This document shows, in pieces, positions 1 to 8,337 of a DNA stretch of 64,000 bases. Below the pieces are notes generated by a model. That model was not told where the DNA came from, did no database searches, and worked only from the letters and a program-made list of their open reading frames with translations. Positions within the stretch are counted from its first letter, which is position 1, and each line of letters begins with the position of its first letter. The stretch is from Pseudomonadota bacterium (lineage in GTDB: Bacteria; Bdellovibrionota; Bdellovibrionia; Bdellovibrionales; JACTMU01): the NCBI GenBank assembly GCA_014584465.1, contig JACTMU010000104.1, positions 1 through 64,000 on the forward strand, given 5' to 3'. The position numbers and the translations under genes are program-made.

Positions 1-92
1 AAGCACTATGCACAGGTCAGACAGAGGCTTAATGCCGCGTAATGGACCACAGGAAATGGTTCTATGAATTTAGGAAACTTTTCGCGCAAGAT

Positions 93-2132
93 TCAAGTAT
101 TATCGCCCCTAAACTCGTTGCTATCAATATCTACAAGACGCACCTGAACAAGCTGAATATCTGGTCCGTTTACTCCCTTGCGAAGATCGTCCACATACTT
201 CTCTGCTTCTTTTGAGATATTCCATGCCAGAATCACACCGTTCTGGACTTTGAGATGAGCAAGCTCGGCGTGAAACTCTTCAATCTGGTCTTTTCGAAGG
301 TTCTTATTCGACGAAGCAACGAAAACTGCACGCTCATCGCGGAACCCATGGATATAGTCACCCTTAGTCTTAGGAACTGCCTGATAACATTTCAAAATAA
401 ACTTGCGGTACTCCGGTTCATCCATCTCCCTGACCAGATCTCTCTCGTACACGCCGTGATATTGAACTTCAAAACCAGTTGTAGGTTTCGATTTCAATGG
501 TCTGATTCCTGCCGCATTTGAATAGGCGCTCTGTAAACGGTCTCGAGCAACCGAAACCGCTATACGTGAAATATCACAGCCAATCCATTTTCTACCCAGC
601 TTCTCTGCGACAGCCAGGGTGGTTCCTCCCCCTGAGAAGAAATCCGCTACTACATCGCCAGGATCAGATGCCATTTTCACGATTCGCTCTATTAACTCCT
701 CAGGCTTCTGCGTGGGATATCCAATCCGTTCGTTAGAAATGTGATGAAGACGTTGGATATCAACCCAATAGTCTTCAGGAATTTTTCCTTCGTTCTTGCA
801 GTAATATATTTTCCCATCTTTCTTTGTATACTTCCGCCCGTTCTCATCGACGTAATATCGAGCAGTAGACCTAGGCGCTACCAATATCTCTTTGTAATTG
901 AACTTATACTTTGCCGACTTAGAGTAGTGCAAAATGGTGTCGTGCTTTTTCGGAAGGGTCTTCTTTGTGTTGTTGCTGCCCGAATAGCACCAAGCGATGT
1001 CATCGACCAGGTTGTCATATCCGAAAATTTTATCTAACTCCACCTTAACGTAGTGACACGCATGCCAATCGAGATGAACAAAGAGAGATCCATCAGACTT
1101 CAGTAATCGCTTCATCTCCCACAATCGAGCATTCAACCATGCAAGATATGTCGGCAGGCCGCCATCCCAAATGTCCTTAAATGAACGAATCTCGTCATCA
1201 TCGCCGAAGATGCAGTTATAGTTGCGTCCAGAAAAAAATGGAGGATCGATATAGATCAAGTCCAGACTTTCATCCGGAAGAGAGCGCATCACAGCCAAGT
1301 TGTCGCCCCAAATAATCCTGTTAGAGATCCCTTTTGCGCCGCCATCCCAATCAATGGTTTCAGTGGTTAGAAATGGCAGTTCTTTTGTTTTAAAAGTCTC
1401 CTGAAAATTCTTGCCATCATAGCCAACGGGAGTTTCGAAACTTGGCATATGTCCGAAGCGTCTTACATACTCTAGCTCCGGTGTGGCCTCTTTAGGGTGG
1501 GTATGCTCAACCACTTCCTTTCGACGTGATTTCTTTTTCTCCTCTGCACGGCTCGGTCCGAAGTCGGCCAAAAGCGCATGCCACCTCTCGATAACCTTTC
1601 GATCACCACCACCATTGTTTGCATCATAAATGTCCGCCAAAGCGGTTTCGTATTTCTGAAGCTGATGGTTTAAATCGAAGACCACGATTTTCTTAAAATT
1701 CGTTACGATCGCGAAGTCCTTTTTACCGGCATCAGCAGATAGAAGATAGTTCCGCCCATGATGATCAAAGAATTCATCTAGGTCCTCAACAGAGCTAGGT
1801 ACAGCAAAGAACGCCCACGGATAGTAGTTCTCACTGACAGGCACGTAGCAGGCGAACTCCTTGAACTTCAAATTGGGAATGAAATCATTCTCGTCGCAGC
1901 CCATTCCGTGCGTAAGGAAGTATTTGCCACAATCGAAGAGATCACCGCTCTCGATCTTACCGTTCCGTAGATATTGATCGACGTTGTTACTCTTTGCTTT
2001 GCGAGCGACGTAGTTAAGAAAATCGAGAACATCATCCGCTTTGCGAGAGTCGACCTTTTGAGCCTTTGCCTTGGCACGCGACACGAGAGCCTCCGGTATG
2101 CAATCCGCTGTTGTAGAGTCTTCTCGGTTCAT
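93..2132 (-). CDS. Orphan DNA adenine/cytosine-N4 methyltransferase, beta class (type III Mod-like order)
   Basis: Transfers a methyl group from SAM to an exocyclic amine of DNA. From the ATG at 2132 the protein has 679 residues. Motif IV DPPF is at 296-299 and comes before motif I (DFFSGGGTT, about 497-505), with GYPTQKP at 471-477; this order defines the beta class used by type III Mod and many orphan enzymes. The first ~230 residues are unrelated to the catalytic domain. The stretch around FAIVTNFKKIVVFDL resembles the N-terminal part of some type I R and type IIG proteins, but I cannot prove it. The frame is open back to a GTG at 2267, but its AGGAA touches the GTG directly, so I prefer the ATG although its ribosome site is weak. 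No restriction endonuclease gene is seen beside it. Confidence 0.85.
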   Translation of the reverse strand: MNREDSTTADCIPEALVSRAKAKAQKVDSRKADDVLDFLNYVARKAKSNNVDQYLRNGKIESGDLFDCGKYFLTHGMGCDENDFIPNLKFKEFACYVPVSENYYPWAFFAVPSSVEDLDEFFDHHGRNYLLSADAGKKDFAIVTNFKKIVVFDLNHQLQKYETALADIYDANNGGGDRKVIERWHALLADFGPSRAEEKKKSRRKEVVEHTHPKEATPELEYVRRFGHMPSFETPVGYDGKNFQETFKTKELPFLTTETIDWDGGAKGISNRIIWGDNLAVMRSLPDESLDLIYIDPPFFSGRNYNCIFGDDDEIRSFKDIWDGGLPTYLAWLNARLWEMKRLLKSDGSLFVHLDWHACHYVKVELDKIFGYDNLVDDIAWCYSGSNNTKKTLPKKHDTILHYSKSAKYKFNYKEILVAPRSTARYYVDENGRKYTKKDGKIYYCKNEGKIPEDYWVDIQRLHHISNERIGYPTQKPEELIERIVKMASDPGDVVADFFSGGGTTLAVAEKLGRKWIGCDISRIAVSVARDRLQSAYSNAAGIRPLKSKPTTGFEVQYHGVYERDLVREMDEPEYRKFILKCYQAVPKTKGDYIHGFRDERAVFVASSNKNLRKDQIEEFHAELAHLKVQNGVILAWNISKEAEKYVDDLRKGVNGPDIQLVQVRLVDIDSNEFRGDNT

Positions 2133-2335
2133 TTTTAAAACTGCTGAAAGATTACAGTGGGTTGGCGCTGAAAATCGGACCAAGATCAGAGGTGCGATGA
2201 CGGTTTTTTGTTTAGTAGAGATGCCGACGTTCGGCCTTGATTTCGGGAGTCCAACGATTCTAATCACTTCCTGAATATCTTAACTTGGCGCGCTGATGGT
2301 CCAGTCACCATGATTACCCGTCACAGGTCCTGTTT

Positions 2336-3025
2336 CTAATTGGTAACCAGGTCCTTTGCCGGTCGGGCATGTCTGCAGGCCAAATTTAGATCAAGAGACA
2401 CTTCGAACTTGAAAGTGTCGCCACCTGACGAAGGCGAGACCTTCACCGTCGTAAACTCCTTAATGTACCTCTGCCAAATCTCTGCGCGGTATTCCAATGC
2501 TCTCGATGGCGCTGGTACGGGCGGCGCCTTTTCACACGCACGCCGGTCCTTTGTGTCCCAACATCTCTTCGGCTCGAAAGCTACTGCCCAAGTAGAGCAT
2601 GCATCATGGCTCTGCTTCTTGCAGTTTGGCGGGATGAAGAGCGTGTATTCGTCGTGAATTTTCATTCGTCCTGGGCGGACACCCAACTGAAACCAGTTCT
2701 TCGCTAACTCTTTGATATGTTGAATCTGCGCTTGGCGCGCCTTGAGAGCGACGTTCTTTGGGAGACCAGACTCAGTTGGTGGAAGCTTGATCGAAAATGA
2801 TTCCCGCAAATCCCGGATCTGTTTGCCGCCAGAGCAATAGGACGCGAACTCCACGGGATCAATTTCCGAACTTGCTGACTCAACTTTTACCCAGCTCTCA
2901 GGTCGGAAATATGGATCACCAATCAACAGTCTATCGCTGTCAGCATGAAGGTCCTGAGCAACGAGGAAGAGACAGGCGAATAGAACTGGCGACTTAATCC
3001 TTAGGATTGAGAAAGACTTGAGCAT
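2336..3025 (-). CDS. Secreted protein of unknown function
   Basis: 229 residues with a clear N-terminal signal peptide: short basic start, hydrophobic core LFACLFLVA, and cleavage near LHADS. Several cysteines follow (CSGGK, CKKQ, DAC, RCWD, RRAC), suggesting disulfides in the periplasm. I recognise no family. A strong GAGAGG ribosome site precedes the ATG. Its start lies 32 bases inside the end of the next gene upstream (2994-3749), so it is the last gene of a leftward operon starting near 5779. Confidence 0.7.
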   Translation of the reverse strand: MLKSFSILRIKSPVLFACLFLVAQDLHADSDRLLIGDPYFRPESWVKVESASSEIDPVEFASYCSGGKQIRDLRESFSIKLPPTESGLPKNVALKARQAQIQHIKELAKNWFQLGVRPGRMKIHDEYTLFIPPNCKKQSHDACSTWAVAFEPKRCWDTKDRRACEKAPPVPAPSRALEYRAEIWQRYIKEFTTVKVSPSSGGDTFKFEVSLDLNLACRHARPAKDLVTN

Positions 3026-3749
3026 GATCCTCTCCCCCTCGTTGGCCCGACAGCTGGATCGTCTTCGGCATATGGCCAGCTGCCCGCACGATGATCTCTT
3101 GATCGTCTGGTCCGATCGTTACAGTCATAGGATCGCTGTCACACTTCAAAATGCGAGCGGGCTGTTTGCCCCGAATAAGAAGATCACTGCACTGCGGGAC
3201 AACGGATATAAGTAAGGTCCCTTGATTGGAATTGAGAAAGCGACCAGGCCTCTGGCTTGATCTGCTCGATGCCGGGGTGAGATCGGCCTTGTTAGAGACG
3301 AGACTGATATCTGAGTCTTTTTTCTCAGAAGAGTTCGGAGCTGATGCGGCCTTCGACTTCGCCTTCGAAAGATCAAATGCGCATTCAAGCCAAACACGCG
3401 TCTGATTGCTTTTTTCTTCAATGTGTTCGCGCCCCGGCTGGCAAATCAAGCCGTCGTATTCATTCTCTTCACTGACTTCGCGGTGGAAAACGACTTCTTT
3501 TTCTGTCTCGGCAGTTATTGACTTTGCCCGGATTGAAGTTGCGAGTTGAGATGCAGCAGTCAGGCGACATTTTTCAAGTACATCTCTACGCGCAAGGTCC
3601 AAGCTCGGGCCAATCCCATCACAGACAACTCTGAACAGATTGCCGTTCCTGGATTGGCCATTTTGCTTCGTCCAATCAGGCCGCAGTCCGGCCTGGGCAC
3701 TACATGCAATGAAAATCGGAATGAGGTAAAATCCTCGGCATGGAATCAT
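2994..3749 (-). CDS. Secreted protein of unknown function, possible PEGA-like C-terminus
   Basis: 251 residues from the ATG at 3749, which forms an ATGA overlap with the stop of the preceding gene. It begins with a signal peptide (MIPCRGFYLIPIFIACSAQAG). The middle contains a serine/lysine-rich linker. The C-terminal ~80 residues (GTLLISVVPQCSDLLIRGK ... TVTIGPDDQEIIVRAAGH) have the pattern of a short beta-rich PEGA-type repeat, which is weak evidence only. The open frame extends upstream to 3872, but that extension lacks a signal peptide and a ribosome site, so the ATG is preferred. Confidence 0.65.
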   Translation of the reverse strand: MIPCRGFYLIPIFIACSAQAGLRPDWTKQNGQSRNGNLFRVVCDGIGPSLDLARRDVLEKCRLTAASQLATSIRAKSITAETEKEVVFHREVSEENEYDGLICQPGREHIEEKSNQTRVWLECAFDLSKAKSKAASAPNSSEKKDSDISLVSNKADLTPASSRSSQRPGRFLNSNQGTLLISVVPQCSDLLIRGKQPARILKCDSDPMTVTIGPDDQEIIVRAAGHMPKTIQLSGQRGGEDHAQVFLNPKD

Positions 3750-4342
3750 AGTCCATCCAAGCCAACCGCCGCTTCCTTGAGTTTCGGCCGTATCTGCTTT
3801 TGATATGCGCCCCAAAACGGGGACCAGTCGCCGAGCCAGTCGGCATTCGCAATCTCGGATGAACCCATGCACGTTTTCCAGTCGGCACTATCGAATTCGA
3901 ACTTATCGGCGCATTTCTTTACTTCGTTTTTAACTCGGACTGAGCAGACGTCTTTCCAAAAGGATGTGGACTCAACCGCTGATATGATCTGCTGGTTGCT
4001 GTCGTCGGTAGAGAGATTTGAATTTGCAAGAATCGCCTCTAGCTTTCGATCAGCCTCTGTCGTGATGAACGGCATTGACTTTACCTTTTGCCATTCAGAA
4101 GCAAGGTTGGCGTAGTTCTCCTGAGTCGAAAGACTCTGAATGGACGTTTCAATTGCTCCTAGAATCCTTGCCTTCTCCGGCAGACCACCACGAATCGCGT
4201 GAATGCACGCTGCTTGTGCGCGCTTTAACGATTCCCCCTCGTTCTTTTTTGAACACATTGAGATTCCGAGAAGCGGAACAGCCATCAGTGCGATCGCGAG
4301 ACGGTGAAATAATGATTTCGGAAGGAGCCTGGCCGACTTCAC
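3746..4342 (-). CDS. Probable exported protein or atypical lipoprotein, unknown function
   Basis: 198 residues. The GTG start at 4342 overlaps the stop of the upstream gene (GTGA), so translation is coupled. The N-terminus has two basic residues and a hydrophobic segment ending LLGISMCSKK. This resembles a lipobox, but M at -1 is unusual. The mature part is mostly helical-looking, with paired cysteines (DVCSV, KKCAD, KTCMG). No family is recognised. It is the third or fourth product of the 2336-5779 operon. Confidence 0.65.
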   Translation of the reverse strand: MKSARLLPKSLFHRLAIALMAVPLLGISMCSKKNEGESLKRAQAACIHAIRGGLPEKARILGAIETSIQSLSTQENYANLASEWQKVKSMPFITTEADRKLEAILANSNLSTDDSNQQIISAVESTSFWKDVCSVRVKNEVKKCADKFEFDSADWKTCMGSSEIANADWLGDWSPFWGAYQKQIRPKLKEAAVGLDGL

Positions 4343-4968
4343 TGTCCACCGCCATTAACAAGCTGCTCCCAGTGTTGATCCACTTTCTTTGCAAAGTCCT
4401 GGGAGATTCCGCCCTGGCCCCGCTGTCTCTTAATCGCTTCCATAATGGAGCGTTTAAAGTCGCCTTCGGGCATCGTGACAGTGGCAAAGATGCGATACCG
4501 GGTTACACGTTCACCCGTGTCGGTCGTAGTGGCGACTTTCTCCCAGTATCGGTTTCCAGGTCGAATTGAGGATGACGTGATCTTGCAGGCCTCAGCGCCG
4601 ATTCGCCGCACTTGATTCGCATCAACGCCAGTGCCTTCCTCTGCGTTTTGAAACACAAAGTCCAATCGAGACTCAATAGATCCGCAGATCGATCCTTTCG
4701 CATTATTCTCGGCCACTGCATATCCGGCCTCGACTCGGTGATCACCAGGGATAGTCGTTTGACCAAGGAATATGACGCTGCCGTCCCTGCGATCAAAAGG
4801 CTTCTCTTCATTCAGCCATGAAGGACGGTTCGACATATCATTGATTCGCGCCAGTACCTTGTCGGGAGCAGTTTCCGGAGTGAGAGCGTCGGACTCAGTA
4901 TTGTTTGGTGTTGATGAACATCCTGCCGAGATCAATACCGGAGCCAATAGTAAAGCGATCTTTCTCAT
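4339..4968 (-). CDS. LPP20-family-like outer-membrane lipoprotein
   Basis: 209 residues. A canonical lipobox (ISAGC) ends the signal peptide, so the protein should be lipidated and sent to the outer membrane. The following region (NRPSWL, then VIFLGQTT and AGYAVAENNAKGSI) matches the layout of LPP20-type lipoproteins: an Rxxw-like start, a glycine-containing strand, then a long helix of A..A..A spacing. The role of the family is poorly known; members occur near flagellar and envelope genes. The ATG at 4968 overlaps the previous stop as ATGA. Confidence 0.65.
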   Translation of the reverse strand: MRKIALLLAPVLISAGCSSTPNNTESDALTPETAPDKVLARINDMSNRPSWLNEEKPFDRRDGSVIFLGQTTIPGDHRVEAGYAVAENNAKGSICGSIESRLDFVFQNAEEGTGVDANQVRRIGAEACKITSSSIRPGNRYWEKVATTTDTGERVTRYRIFATVTMPEGDFKRSIMEAIKRQRGQGGISQDFAKKVDQHWEQLVNGGGQ

Positions 4969-5324
4969 GACACTTTTCCTTTCTTAAGTCTTGCTTGAAT
5001 GTCGGCTTGAACCTTCATCTCAACTATTCCGGCGTTGTCCCTGAAGTTCGATCCGCCGCCATTTTGATTCATGTCGTAAGTATTGGGATGCAGATAGGTG
5101 TAATACTCGCGACCCCTGGCAAGAGCTTCTTGATGCTTTTGCGAACTCTCGGGATCTTCTTGCAGATCAAATAGCGCTTTGTCGTAGAGCGCCTTTGTGG
5201 CGGCAACCTGGGCCTGAAGTGCCAATCCTTTTTTTCGACCAACTTTGAGCGCAAGCACGATAATGCCGACAGGCACGGAAAGAAACGCGAGAACGATCAA
5301 TACACTTATGATTATCTCGATCAT
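4965..5324 (-). CDS. Single-pass inner-membrane protein, unknown
   Basis: 119 residues: an N-terminal transmembrane helix (residues ~3-27, IIISVLIVLAFLSVPVGIIVL in part), a basic stop-transfer VGRKKG, then an amphipathic alanine-rich helix that could form a coiled coil, and a polar tail with NQNGGG. It is joined to both neighbours by ATGA overlaps, so it is made together with the XRE regulator upstream and the lipoprotein downstream. Confidence 0.65.
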   Translation of the reverse strand: MIEIIISVLIVLAFLSVPVGIIVLALKVGRKKGLALQAQVAATKALYDKALFDLQEDPESSQKHQEALARGREYYTYLHPNTYDMNQNGGGSNFRDNAGIVEMKVQADIQARLKKGKVS

Positions 5325-5779
5325 TTTCCACTTCCTTTCTTCGGGACAAGACGCTCGATCTTGATGCGGCAGATTCCCTCAAAAAGTTCCTGTTCAGAGA
5401 AGAGGTCAGACAAAGTGAGATTTTCGAAGTCGCGGGATTCAGGCTCGCCAAGCAGAAGCTCTTTGAACCCTATGTTGAGCGCCTTAGCGAGCTTGGCTAC
5501 GGCCTGGAGATCGTGCGGGTTTGCATTCGCAGTCCACGACTGAACGACCGAGCGACTGACGCCTGCCATCTCAGCGATCGCGCCGACGCTGAGGCCGCGC
5601 TCTTTCATTACCTTCTCTAAAATTCTGGCAAACGGGAGCTTGTCTGTGCCCCGCCGCTTTCTTCTTATCTCCGCCATAATATTTAATAATCGAACGGTTT
5701 CGGGATTGAGTGGACCCCCGCGCATCGCAAAAACGCAACTCCGTACAGCTTCCTCAATAAGAGACAGAGTTTCGTACAC
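5321..5779 (-). CDS. XRE-family helix-turn-helix regulator
   Basis: 152 residues. Residues ~52-110 form a Cro/C1-type HTH: ILEKVMKERGLSVGAIAEMA, then GVSRSVVQSW as the recognition helix, then LAKALNIGFKELLLGE. It heads the leftward five-to-six gene envelope operon and is divergent from the gene at 5847, so it probably controls this intergenic region. The GTG start at 5779 lies at the edge of the inverted repeat CCTAC-N6-GTAGG (5779-5794), a candidate operator. Internal ATGs at 5725 and 5677 are possible alternative starts without good ribosome sites. Confidence 0.8.
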   Translation of the reverse strand: MYETLSLIEEAVRSCVFAMRGGPLNPETVRLLNIMAEIRRKRRGTDKLPFARILEKVMKERGLSVGAIAEMAGVSRSVVQSWTANANPHDLQAVAKLAKALNIGFKELLLGEPESRDFENLTLSDLFSEQELFEGICRIKIERLVPKKGSGK

Positions 5780-5794
5780 CTACCCGAAAGTAGG
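5779..5794. promoter_or_regulatory. Candidate operator: CCTAC-N6-GTAGG
   Basis: A 5-bp-arm inverted repeat lies between the divergent XRE regulator and the gene at 5847. The 11-mer CCCGAAAGTAG inside it (5783-5793) recurs at 6948-6958 upstream of the helicase gene. Shared by two promoter regions of the same element, it is a plausible binding site for the XRE protein. This is inference from position and repetition. Confidence 0.4.
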
Positions 5795-5846
5795 AGCGAA
5801 TCGTTGGTCGCGATGAACGCGGCGACAGAAAAAAAGGAGTGGTCAG

Positions 5847-6278
5847 ATGGAAAAGCAAAAGCCGAAGCTTGTTGATTCGAAGAAGACGGATACGCCCGTA
5901 ATGGACCAGATCAAGGCGACTCTGGAAAAGAAACCATCTCAAGGAGACCTCGCGACTCCGAGGGCGGATTCGAAACCGAGCGGCGATGTCCTCACCCAGC
6001 GTGAAGCAGTCTATGTTGAAGTGATGCGAGTTGTTCGGGAAGAAAAGATCGCAGTAGGAGAAGGCCAGGCTGTAAAACCACTCCTAAGCGAGCCGCAGAT
6101 CAAAAAGATCTGCTCCGCACTTGTAGTAGGTTTCCAGGCGAAAAAGATCGCTTTGAAGGACACGCCGTCAAACAAGCAAAAGCTGGCTGACCCAAAGCTC
6201 ATGGATCTCTACTGTCTCGGCCTTCTCAACAACTGGCTCCGCCGCGACAAAAGGCTGAACGGAACTTTGGCAAAGTAA
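5847..6278 (+). CDS. Hypothetical element protein
   Basis: 143 residues with a very good ribosome site (AAGGAG, 7 bases before the ATG). The first ~50 residues are lysine/proline/aspartate-rich and probably disordered. The rest looks helical (REAVYVEVMRVVREEKIAVG ... LYCLGLLNNWLRRDKRLNG). No family is recognised. It is divergent from the XRE regulator and followed by a strong hairpin terminator at 6311, so it is transcribed alone. Confidence 0.65.
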   Translation: MEKQKPKLVDSKKTDTPVMDQIKATLEKKPSQGDLATPRADSKPSGDVLTQREAVYVEVMRVVREEKIAVGEGQAVKPLLSEPQIKKICSALVVGFQAKKIALKDTPSNKQKLADPKLMDLYCLGLLNNWLRRDKRLNGTLAK

Positions 6279-6310
6279 ACCTTTCGTCCAGCAAGTCATC
6301 ACTCGTACTG

Positions 6311-6354
6311 TGGGGCCCCCTAATCGACAGACAGGCCGGCGGGCCCCATCTTTT
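6311..6354 (+). terminator. Rho-independent terminator
   Basis: TGGGGCCC at 6311-6318 pairs perfectly with GGGCCCCA at 6341-6348, followed by TCTTTT. It ends the 5847 transcript. Confidence 0.7.
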
Positions 6355-6479
6355 ATCACTACCTCTCCGACACAGAGTTTGCGCCGTGTGTACCACTCCT
6401 GAAAATAGGGGTTCCCTTGGATGCTCAGGCCAGAGGGGGCCGCTTTTCCCGAAGCGATGGCTCTGTATTAGGAGGCCAT

Positions 6480-6827
6480 ATGCAAACCACCCGAGGCATT
6501 CGAATTGTAACCAAACAAAGCGTCGATCCCGTATCCGAACTCGATGTGACGAAGCTGCAGAACCTGCGCGAGTCCAAGGCATTCTTGAAGAAGCGCCTTG
6601 AGCAGATCGAATCCGAGCTCGACTCAGTCGAAACTGAGCTGATCGAGCGGATTGAAGCCGGCGCACAGATCACCTGTCGGTATCCTGTCAGCATCAAGAC
6701 GTCTGAGCGACGATGCCCGTCTTGGAAAGATGCATTCATTCAGGTGGCTGGCGAGTCCGAGGCAAAGCGAATCATCGAATCGACGCGGCCAACAGTCTCT
6801 AAGTCAGTTGTCATATCCATGAAGTGA
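6480..6827 (+). CDS. Coiled-coil phage-like hypothetical protein
   Basis: 115 residues. The start is fixed by TAGGAGGCCAT just before the ATG at 6480; the frame is open further upstream but without a ribosome site. Residues ~24-60 form a charged coiled coil (LRESKAFLKKRLEQIESELD). The C-terminal part (CRYPVSIKTSERRCPSWKDA) resembles small proteins seen near phage recombination genes, but I cannot name a family. It is followed by a GGTCCTC/GAGGACC hairpin at 6841. Confidence 0.65.
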   Translation: MQTTRGIRIVTKQSVDPVSELDVTKLQNLRESKAFLKKRLEQIESELDSVETELIERIEAGAQITCRYPVSIKTSERRCPSWKDAFIQVAGESEAKRIIESTRPTVSKSVVISMK

Positions 6828-6840
6828 ATTCCCACGAAAA

Positions 6841-6860
6841 GGTCCTCACGGAGGAGGACC
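6841..6860 (+). terminator. Hairpin, possible terminator
   Basis: GGTCCTC and GAGGACC pair over 7 bp directly after the 6480-6827 gene. There is no T-run, so termination is uncertain. Confidence 0.4.
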
Positions 6861-6942
6861 ATCCCCCGCCAATTTCTCAGCCGACCGCATCGAAAAATCA
6901 GCACCTTACAAAATTGCGGGTCATCTCTCGCGCCGCTTGATA

Positions 6943-7017
6943 GGTGCCCCGAAAGTAGCTGCTTGGTTTTCTCCGTCGCGAACGGAAAGTGCCTACCGAG
7001 GTAGCCATGAGGTAGGC
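6943..7017 (+). promoter_or_regulatory. Structured leader with alternative hairpins upstream of the helicase gene
   Basis: In the 283-base gap before the helicase three perfect hairpins are visible: TCCGT-CGCGA-ACGGA (6972-6986), CTAC-CGAG-GTAG (6993-7004), and GCCTACC (6991-6997) with GGTAGGC (7011-7017). The last two use the same bases and exclude each other, as in attenuators. The element-wide 11-mer CCCGAAAGTAG is at 6948-6958. It could be a cis-regulatory RNA, an operator region or part of a replication origin. Confidence 0.4.
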
Positions 7018-7110
7018 CCTGGGTATGGGGATAGTGACGGCATCGACGGTAATTTGACTTTTAAGGACTAAGCCTGACTTTACGTTTCAATCAAACGAAG
7101 GGAGAAAGTA

Positions 7111-8337
7111 ATGGACGATCAAATTGCAAAAGTCTCTGACCCAAAGCGCTGGGTTATTCAGCACCTGCAGAAGCATGAACTGGACTACGATTACAAGACC
7201 GATGCCCTAAGAAAGGGCGACACCGTGGTTGAAGAAGGGCTCGCAGTTTCACTCCTGAGACTCGATGCCCGAGCGCAGGACGTCGAGGACATTCGGTCCT
7301 ATATCCGCGATGCCCTGAATGTGTACCGCCACGAGCGATCGGCAGTTGAACTCAAGAGACTCGCGGAAATGTTGAGATTCACACCTGTTCAACACGACCC
7401 GGTTTCCACGTGGGTCACGGCCGTGTGCGGAGAAACCTCACCACTGGATCTCGCAGTCATGAAACACTGGATATGGCAGGTAAAGCGAAAGCTTTCTGGA
7501 CGCCCTGTTGAGCATCACTTAATGCCGGTACTTTACGGGTCTAGCGGTGCGGGCAAGTCCGTAGCGGTGTCACGATTGATCGAACCACTCCGGGCCGTAG
7601 CGCTTCAGACTGACATGGGTGTATTCTCTGATCAATTTAGCAGAAGAGCGTTTGCTAGGAATTACATCGTCTTTTTTGATGAGCTACATGGAAGCGATAC
7701 CGCCGACGTGAACGCAATGAAGCAGATCATCACCGCCCCAGTTATCGAATGGAGAGCCATGCGCTCTGAGCGAGTCATGTCTGCCCCTCAGAATGCAACT
7801 TTTATTGGTTGTTCAAATGAGCCGGTTCGCGACCGCATTAAGGATCAGACATCATCTCGGCGTTTTTGGCAGCTCAACTGTGCCGTCCGCATCGATTGGG
7901 AAGCCATCAATCGAATTGACTACTTTGCCATATGGCAGTCGGTCGATGAGGACGGGCCAGCGCCGATTCTTGAGTGTCTCAACGAAATCCGCGCCGTTCA
8001 AGAAACCGAGATTCGAGTGAAAGACATTGTCGAGCAATGGGTCGACGAGATGTGCGAAATCGTGCCGTTTGAAGTGTCGTCGCTGACAACTTCCGAGCTA
8101 TACGAATCCTTCCGGGACTTTTGTTTCTGGCAGAACCAGAAGTCATTCCCACAATTCCAGAAGTTCGCTAGAGACGTGAAACGAATCCTCGAGATGTCAG
8201 GGCACGGGCCCCTCTTCAAGAAATCAAATAGAGGCACAACCTGGTGCGTTCGAATCAGGACCCGCGAAGCAGTGTCAGTCCCTGAGGGAAGTGACGCCAG
8301 TGACGGTCAACTGACATTTGACTTTGAAGCTGCGTAA
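7111..8337 (+). CDS. VirE/D5-like superfamily 3 replicative helicase
   Basis: 408 residues, started by GAAGGGAGAAAGTA-ATG. The P-loop ATPase core shows Walker A GSSGAGKS (143-150), Walker B YIVFFDEL (185-192), sensor-1 strand FIGCSNEP (231-238) and an arginine-finger-like SSRR (248-251). This is the layout of VirE/VapE-type and DUF5906 helicases of phages, satellites and plasmids, which unwind DNA at their own origin. No primase domain precedes the core; the first ~100 residues have no recognisable zinc or Toprim motif. It is the first replication gene of the element. Its end overlaps the convergent gene 8275-8601 by 63 bases. Confidence 0.8.
   Translation: MDDQIAKVSDPKRWVIQHLQKHELDYDYKTDALRKGDTVVEEGLAVSLLRLDARAQDVEDIRSYIRDALNVYRHERSAVELKRLAEMLRFTPVQHDPVSTWVTAVCGETSPLDLAVMKHWIWQVKRKLSGRPVEHHLMPVLYGSSGAGKSVAVSRLIEPLRAVALQTDMGVFSDQFSRRAFARNYIVFFDELHGSDTADVNAMKQIITAPVIEWRAMRSERVMSAPQNATFIGCSNEPVRDRIKDQTSSRRFWQLNCAVRIDWEAINRIDYFAIWQSVDEDGPAPILECLNEIRAVQETEIRVKDIVEQWVDEMCEIVPFEVSSLTTSELYESFRDFCFWQNQKSFPQFQKFARDVKRILEMSGHGPLFKKSNRGTTWCVRIRTREAVSVPEGSDASDGQLTFDFEAA

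Noticed and set aside
4075-4569. 164-codon plus-strand open frame opposite the lipoprotein genes
   Set aside because: It is antisense to two coupled genes, with no ribosome site or signal features; a shadow frame.
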